Shown piece after piece: positions 59,150-64,000 of a stretch of 64,000 bases of DNA. The stretch is from Rugalucina vietnamica (lineage: Eukaryota; Mollusca; Bivalvia; Lucinida; Lucinidae). The notes under the pieces are model-generated. The model did not search any database. It had not been told where the DNA came from and saw nothing but the letters and a program-made list of their open reading frames with translations. The position numbers and the translations under genes are program-made. The stretch spans positions 16,079,851 to 16,143,850 of the forward strand of contig OZ024878.1 in the NCBI GenBank assembly GCA_964017185.1. Reading direction: 5' to 3'. The number at the start of each line of letters is the position of its first letter. Position 1 is the first letter of the stretch.

Positions 59150-59169
59150 ATATATTTGCATAGTGTTCC

Positions 59170-59230
59170 TTAAGCTGTGTTCATGTGCAACATTTGCACA
59201 CAGGTGCAAATGTTGAACATGAACACAGCA
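59170..59230 (+). other. Stem-loop just after the BLTP3 stop
   Basis: AAGCTGTGTTCATGTGCAAC-ATTTGCAC-ACAG and GTGCAAATGTTGAACATGAA-CACAGC can pair over most of their length in the presumed 3' UTR. It may be a small inverted-repeat element or a UTR structure. Confidence 0.5.
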
Positions 59231-59584
59231 TAAGTTGACATACAACAATGACGAAAGTAAAAATAACTAATGAAGCCATGTTTGACACATAAAAGGGCAT
59301 AAGGAGCTCTATATTTTAAAAATTTCTTTTTAGTTTCTTGTATAGATTAGCCTTTGTTTTGCATCCTTGTGATCCACCTCATCACCTTAACATAGATTAT
59401 ACACCAAAAATTAACTTTTTATTGCATTTACCTTCACGCAAACTTGCATTCTCATTCCATTTACATGTAGTTCACATTGGTAAACATTTACTAGTCATAT
59501 TGTAGAAATTTAACACTATCAGATTTTTGAATTTTTCGTAATGATACACCTTATAAGCTACTTTACTCTTGATACTAAATGGAC

Positions 59585-59693
59585 TGTACAGCCACAAAGA
59601 CACTGATCAGCTGTGCAGTTACTGCTAGTCTGCGCCTTTGATTTTTCATATGTAGATTGTTGGTTTTCTGATGTGGCGGTTCATGTGTAAAAA
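59585..59693 (-). mobile_element. TGAGCC-MITE fragment 31
   Basis: Long arm mostly deleted; hairpin and right end (GTGGCGGTTCA) remain. Confidence 0.7.
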
Positions 59694-60044
59694 TCTTATG
59701 ATATGACTTATTAAGCACACCTTATAATAGTTAACATGAATATATGCAAACTTTTTATTACTATTTCAATTTTCTCTCTGACAATTCTCTTTTGGTTTTC
59801 AGTATTTAAACATCTTTTTCGTAGATTTTGCATTTAGTTTTAAATCTTAATTTTTATTATTAATAATCTTCTGTTTAAGTTGTTTGTTAGTTGTACAAAT
59901 CTATGAATATAATTTCTGTCTTTCAAACTACTTTGAAAATTTGTGCTCATTTTTCTTTGTTTTGCTTTATAGTTTTATTTGATAGTTTATTATTCTTAAG
60001 TTGATGGTAGAGATTATAAAGTGTGTCTTGTATATAAATCTACA

Positions 60045-60786
60045 CACTGGTCATACAGAGACAACCAACGCGACTGAGAACAACCAATGCTGATAAAATC
60101 AATAAGTGACAATAGGGAGTAAATACCTGTCTTGGAACAACTTTCCATTGATTGAAATGATCCGTGGAAAGTTGTTCCCAGACAAATATTTACATACTAG
60201 ATCCAGACCAGCTGTTTTTTACAATCTGCATGTATACACAGTAGCATTCCAAATGTATCACATAGCTTCAGTTCCATGCATATAGTTAATGGGGAAAAAA
60301 TTCTCACTTTACACATCACCATTTCAAACACGAAAATCACTGTGAAAAACGAAATCCTGCTCTTCTGCACTTCACATACTGGTTGAAGAGAGTAAAGATA
60401 TTGAATTTTATCGCTATATTTTTGTGAGATTAACTCGTACAGCTTACATGTCTGCACTCATTTTTCGGGCACTGGGCTCCAACCAATCAGAAAGCAGCTC
60501 TAGTAACACACCTCCAAATTGTACACATCACACAAAACCACATGCTGTGATGTCATTTCCGATGTCAGTCAGGCACCCACCACATGTAAACCATATGTAA
60601 TATTTTTTTATTCAGTCAGAAATTGTTTTGATCAAATTGAACCATCAAAGTCCGCAATGGAACGTATTGGAGTGAAATTTCACAACTATTTGCATACTAG
60701 TCATTATGATTTTATCTTTATTGGTTGTTTTCAGTCGCATTGGTGACAACTAACTTGGTGGTCTCCAGATAACCAGTGTGATCTAT
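60045..60786. mobile_element. CACACTGGTTATCC inverted-repeat element
   Basis: Left end CACACTGGTCATACAGAGAC, AACCAACGCGACTGAGAACA, ACCAATGCTGATAAAATCA. The right end (60690-60786) is the complement. Near the left end ACAACTTTCCATTGAT...GTGGAAAGTTGTTCCCAGAC forms a hairpin. 742 bp, no ORF. Solo ends lie at 3655, 4315 and 27966. Confidence 0.8.
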
Positions 60787-60930
60787 CAGTCTTACATTAT
60801 TTCTTTGCCAATGAAAAGTTGAAGCAATAGTGATGTGCCAAAAAAGTCTTGTAGAGATTTATAATCATGTAAAAAGCCACTGTTTCAGTATATTGTATAA
60901 GTTTACAAAAGATACTTCAGATCTATATAC

Positions 60931-61138
60931 GAGTTGCGGCACAAATAAACTGGTCTTCCGGGTTTCCGACCAGGTCTGACACAAATCAAGCCTGTACATA
61001 CACAGAAGAAGGCTAGAAGCTTGAAATTTCGGATTTAAGAAGGGGAGGAATTGTACTATCCTTGTAGTGAAAACAAATATGCTGATCTGCGTCTTTGTTT
61101 TTGCATTAGGCAAATCCACTATTCCCATGACATGGCAA
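60931..61138 (-). mobile_element. TGAGCC-MITE copy 32
   Basis: Ends degenerate, hairpin half-deleted, long arm good (AGAAGCTTGAAATTTCGGAT). Confidence 0.8.
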
Positions 61139-62340
61139 TCAACAAACCACAAACTTTCCTGTAAGAGGTGGTTCAAACATAGATCAGCTGGCTATCCTGC
61201 ACTTCGATACACTTCGTGACCTCGCTCCTCTCCCGTGACAGGTATGGAGAGGTCTAACAGAATACCGGTGGAAATATTCCGTCTAATTCAAACAATGCAG
61301 TGTATTTTAATCCCAGGAATTTCTGGACAATCATGTCACGATGATAGCAATAATATTTATTTGCGGTAACAGTCAATTTTTTTGTTGTTTTGAAGCAATT
61401 CTGAATTGCGGTAATGATTTTGTAAAAAATGTGTGGTTTAAATCTGACAAAATCAGGTCTTAGTTAAACATATAGTTGGTCACCGGCACTTTTCCATTTC
61501 GTCATTCCATTGGTGTCAACATAAAAATATCAGATTTTAGAATCTGTTGAAAATATATGCGATTCAAGGCTTTCTTTTATATTTTAGTTTATGAGTGAGA
61601 ATAACCATCATTCGTCGCAGAAAGCATTTAGTTTTGGTGAAAATATACTTTAAAATTTTACACCAATGAAAATAAAATTGTACAGACTAGTTAAAATTGT
61701 CTGTTTTTTTTTCCGTAAAATTAAGTCTGCTGATGACGAAACTGGACAATTCTGACGAAACTGTACATGGAAAGTTTTCTTTCTAGTAAGATTTTTAGTG
61801 TACAGATCTTTGAAAATTTTGGATTTTTGCAAGCAGAAATGCTTTTTCCTCATGACCGATCACTAACGTACATCAGAGAATACTTCTGAAGAATTAATTT
61901 AGGAAAGTTTGTGTTTTGTCATCTGTAACACCGGTGGAAGGACGAAACACAAAGTACCTGTGTAGATACTACAGTGAAGTCTGCTTAGAATGGTATGTGT
62001 TTATGTTAATTTGTGGCAGATTCAATTACACCTTATACATGCTCTTGAAGGGGCTCAATATATTGTGATGTGTTGATAAAAATGGAACAAATCATTGTTA
62101 TGAAATTGTTGTAACTTTATAGTAGCTAGGCGCCTGACAACAGGCTCATATTATCTATGCATAATATTTGTGCTATATCGAACATTTTGAAAAGTTTAAG
62201 TCATACAATGTGGATTTAGACAATGACTGTTGTTTTGATGTTGTTAATGCTATGCATTTTATAGTTTGGAATCTATATGTATAGTAAATTCTTGAATCAT
62301 AATGAGCCACTAGAACAGACAAAAACAAATGAGTTGTGCT
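61139..62340. other. Downstream stretch with nothing recognised
   Basis: 1.2 kb without a supported gene or repeat. Only short ORFs. Confidence 0.55.
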
Positions 62341-62344
62341 CAGG

Positions 62345-62440
62345 TCCCGAGGTTATAAAACTTTTTTCATGCTCAACTCAGCTGAGCATGAAATTTAAAC
62401 TGCTCATAAATGCTGAAATAGCCCAAATTAATTAAAACGT
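62345..62440 (+). mobile_element. CCCGAGGTTATAAAAC element, one-ended copy
   Basis: CCCGAGGTTATAAAACTTTT, TTCATGCTCAACTCAGCTGA and following bases match the left half of 58022-58272. Confidence 0.75.
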
Positions 62441-62449
62441 TAGGTTAAA

Positions 62450-62561
62450 ACCATGGTGGCTATTAAAGTGGTACAGCACTGGACTTCGAGTAAGAGGTCA
62501 ATGTTTTAAGACTTGTCCTTGCTATGGTGTTGTGTCGCTGAGCAATACGCTTAACTACACA
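62450..62561 (+). mobile_element. SINE, interrupted by two elements
   Basis: ATGGTGGCTATTAAAGTGGT is head-like, TGAGCAATACGCTTAAC is body. It is interrupted by the MITE at 62562-62792 and resumes AAGTACCCAGGAAGCAGTAG up to the GTTGTTCAAAA element at 62848. Confidence 0.55.
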
Positions 62562-62792
62562 TGAGCCGTGTCATGAGAAAACCGATTTTGCCTATTCGAA
62601 AACAAAGGTGCAGATCAGCTGTGCAGTAACTGCACAGCTAATCAGCACCTTTGTTTTCGCTACACAGCGCAATTCCTCTTCTACTTATATCCAAAATTTC
62701 ATGCTTCTAGCCTCCTTCTGTGACTGTACAGGTTGGTTTGTGTCGGACCTGGTTGGAACCCCCGAAGACCGATTTTCTCACATCACGGCTCA
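62562..62792 (+). mobile_element. TGAGCC-MITE copy 33
   Basis: Full copy, CA on both sides, ends TGAGCCGTG/CACGGCTCA. Confidence 0.92.
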
Positions 62793-62847
62793 CATAAAAG
62801 TGAAGTACCCAGGAAGCAGTAGTTCAGTCCAAACATGGAGGAATACT

Positions 62848-63084
62848 TGGGCTGGTTGTTCAAAACTTTGTTAACTTGACGTCATCATCAAGAAAAACTT
62901 GTTAAGTAAATGCCGACTACATAAGCAAATACAGTTTTTTGTTGCTAAAATGTGAGAATTTCAAAGGATTCTCACATTTTATCAACAAAAAATAACTGTA
63001 TATTATAAGTATTTGTAATATTCATGTTTGAAATTTAACAAATCGTTAACTAACGACGTCATTAATTTTGAACAACTGGGCCCT
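62848..63084. mobile_element. GTTGTTCAAAA element, copy 5
   Basis: GGGCTGGTTGTTCAAAACTT to AATTTTGAACAACTGGGCCC, with a clear AATGTGAGAAT / ATTCTCACATT central palindrome. Confidence 0.88.
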
Positions 63085-63255
63085 GATGTCTGAGTAAAGC
63101 GCAAACAAATCCATTTATTGCAAAACCAACACATTCATTTCAGTATGAATAGAATACTGCTGAAAACAGTTTTAATCTTTCAAATCATTTTTGTTAAAAT
63201 TTCCATCTTTGACTCATCATGGGAATAATTGTCTTTATCTTTGGATTCGGAATTG

Positions 63256-63412
63256 AGACGTCCTGGTTTTAAGCACCACTTTGAGGTGCTGTGTTCTGAG
63301 CAAGACAATTATCTTCCTAGGGTACTGGTTAATACCCAGGAAATGGTGGCTTTATCAAGGCATTACTGAAAAGTTATTGATTGGGACGTTAAACCTCAAT
63401 ACAAACAAACAC
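63256..63412 (+). mobile_element. SINE with conserved tail
   Basis: Body CTGAGCAAGACAATTATCTT, GGTTAATACCCAGGAAATGG. Tail GCATTACTGAAAAGTTATTG, ATTGGGACGTTAAACCTCAA. A head is not recognisable. Confidence 0.65.
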
Positions 63413-63650
63413 AATACGCATAAAACAATTTACAGATTTCCAACCTGCTATTAATTCAAACTTTGTCAGAAACCGTTTCTTGTGATAATGCTTATTTTGA
63501 AGCTTTATTTCAAAGACCAAGAGGGCTAAAATGTATTCAGTGGGTTGGTTATATGGTAGAATTAATTCATATTGTTGTACATGCTTGTTAGTTATATGAA
63601 ATTGAAAAGATCTTGTGTTGGTGTGAATTTATCTATTCCTTTCCCTTTCA

Positions 63651-63869
63651 TGAGCCGCATTACTAGAAAACTGGTCTTCGGGTTTTCTGACAGGTCCGAC
63701 TGGTCTGTACATTCACAGAATGCTAGAAGCTTGAAATTTTGGATTTAAAAAGAAGAGGGATTGTACTATCTGTGTAGCGAAAACAAAGGCGCTGATCAGC
63801 TGTGTAGTTACTGCACAGCTGATCTGCGCCTTTGTTTTCACATAGGCAAAAATTCGGTTTTCTCACGAC
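63651..63869 (-). mobile_element. TGAGCC-MITE copy 34
   Basis: Good left end and hairpin; the right end is lost after TTTTCTCACGAC. Confidence 0.85.
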
Positions 63870-63889
63870 TTTTAGACAAACCATGACAA

Positions 63890-64000
63890 GGCGGCCTCCG
63901 TGGCCGAGCGGTTAAGAGCGATGTTTCTTAATCACTTGATCATCTCACCGCTGTGTCTGGTGTGGGTTCGAGCCCCGCTCTGGCCACATGTGAGACAAGC
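63890..64000 (+). mobile_element. tRNA-Leu/Ser-like SINE, cut by window end
   Basis: GCGGCCTCCGTGGCCGAGCG, GTTAAGAGCGATG, B box GGTTCGAGCCCCG, then CTGGCCACATGTGAGACAAG. Same family as 52965-53149. Confidence 0.8.

Larger units (their letters stand above)
59150..60044 (+). other. Probable 3' UTR and flank
   Basis: No AATAAA is seen in this stretch, so the polyadenylation site is not placed. AT-rich. GTGTTCATGTGCAACATTTG and the complement at 59196-59225 form a stem-loop about 30 bp after the stop. Confidence 0.45.

Noticed and set aside
63890-63980. Functional tRNA-Leu or tRNA-Ser gene
   Set aside because: A and B boxes are present but the cloverleaf fails, and the same body recurs at 52965-53149.

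Overview
The window looks like eukaryotic, AT-rich animal DNA, most likely from a bivalve mollusc. The kingdom-level call is firm: spliced exons with GT/AG borders, tRNA-derived SINEs and dense short DNA transposons. The bivalve call is an inference from the repeat style: AGCTCACCTGAG-type elements with GTCCGTCC tracts, and SINE tails ending in TTGACTGGGACGTTAAAC.

One host protein-coding gene fills almost the whole window on the + strand. Eighteen exons between 3479 and 59149 join in perfect phase to about 1,553 residues of a bridge-like lipid transfer protein of the BLTP3 family (UHRF1BP1 / UHRF1BP1L, also called SHIP164). The first coding exon, about 15 residues in relatives, lies left of the window or was not recognised. 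Everything from the chorein N-terminal region to the C-terminal coiled coil and stop is present, with no broken exon. No second host gene was found.

Layout: 1-3478 intron; 3479-3641 exon 2, followed by a decayed duplicate of its end (4243-4311); 4.4-16 kb a large intron with a 5.2 kb inverted-repeat structure (about 8450-13750); 16-28 kb exons 3-9 among short DNA elements; 28-35 kb repeats and exons 10-11; 35.5-41.9 kb an intronic segment bounded by about 500 bp inverted repeats; 43.1-44.0 kb exon 12, amplified with its splice donor as a 123 bp tandem array; 46-50.5 kb exons 13-15; 53.5-57.7 kb exons 16-18 with a decayed LINE; 58.6-59.1 kb exon 19 with the stop; 59.2-64 kb downstream repeats.

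The introns are a museum of non-autonomous elements. The commonest is a roughly 235 bp element (called TGAGCC-MITE here; over 30 copies or fragments) with ends TGAGCC...GGCTCA, a long internal hairpin and an apparent 2 bp target duplication. Eleven copies lie within 80 bp of an exon border, far more than chance suggests, and two end only about 11 bp before a splice acceptor. Other families are a GTTGTTCAAAA-ended element, several smaller inverted-repeat elements, tRNA-derived SINEs, and larger elements built from tandem 150-450 bp units between terminal hairpins.

The observations most worth follow-up are the exon 12 donor ladder (seven donors, all phase 0, 41 codons apart), the MITE-exon border association, the 5.2 kb inverted repeat with TCCATGGA arrays, and the 6.4 kb inverted-repeat-bounded segment. 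All similarities were read by eye.
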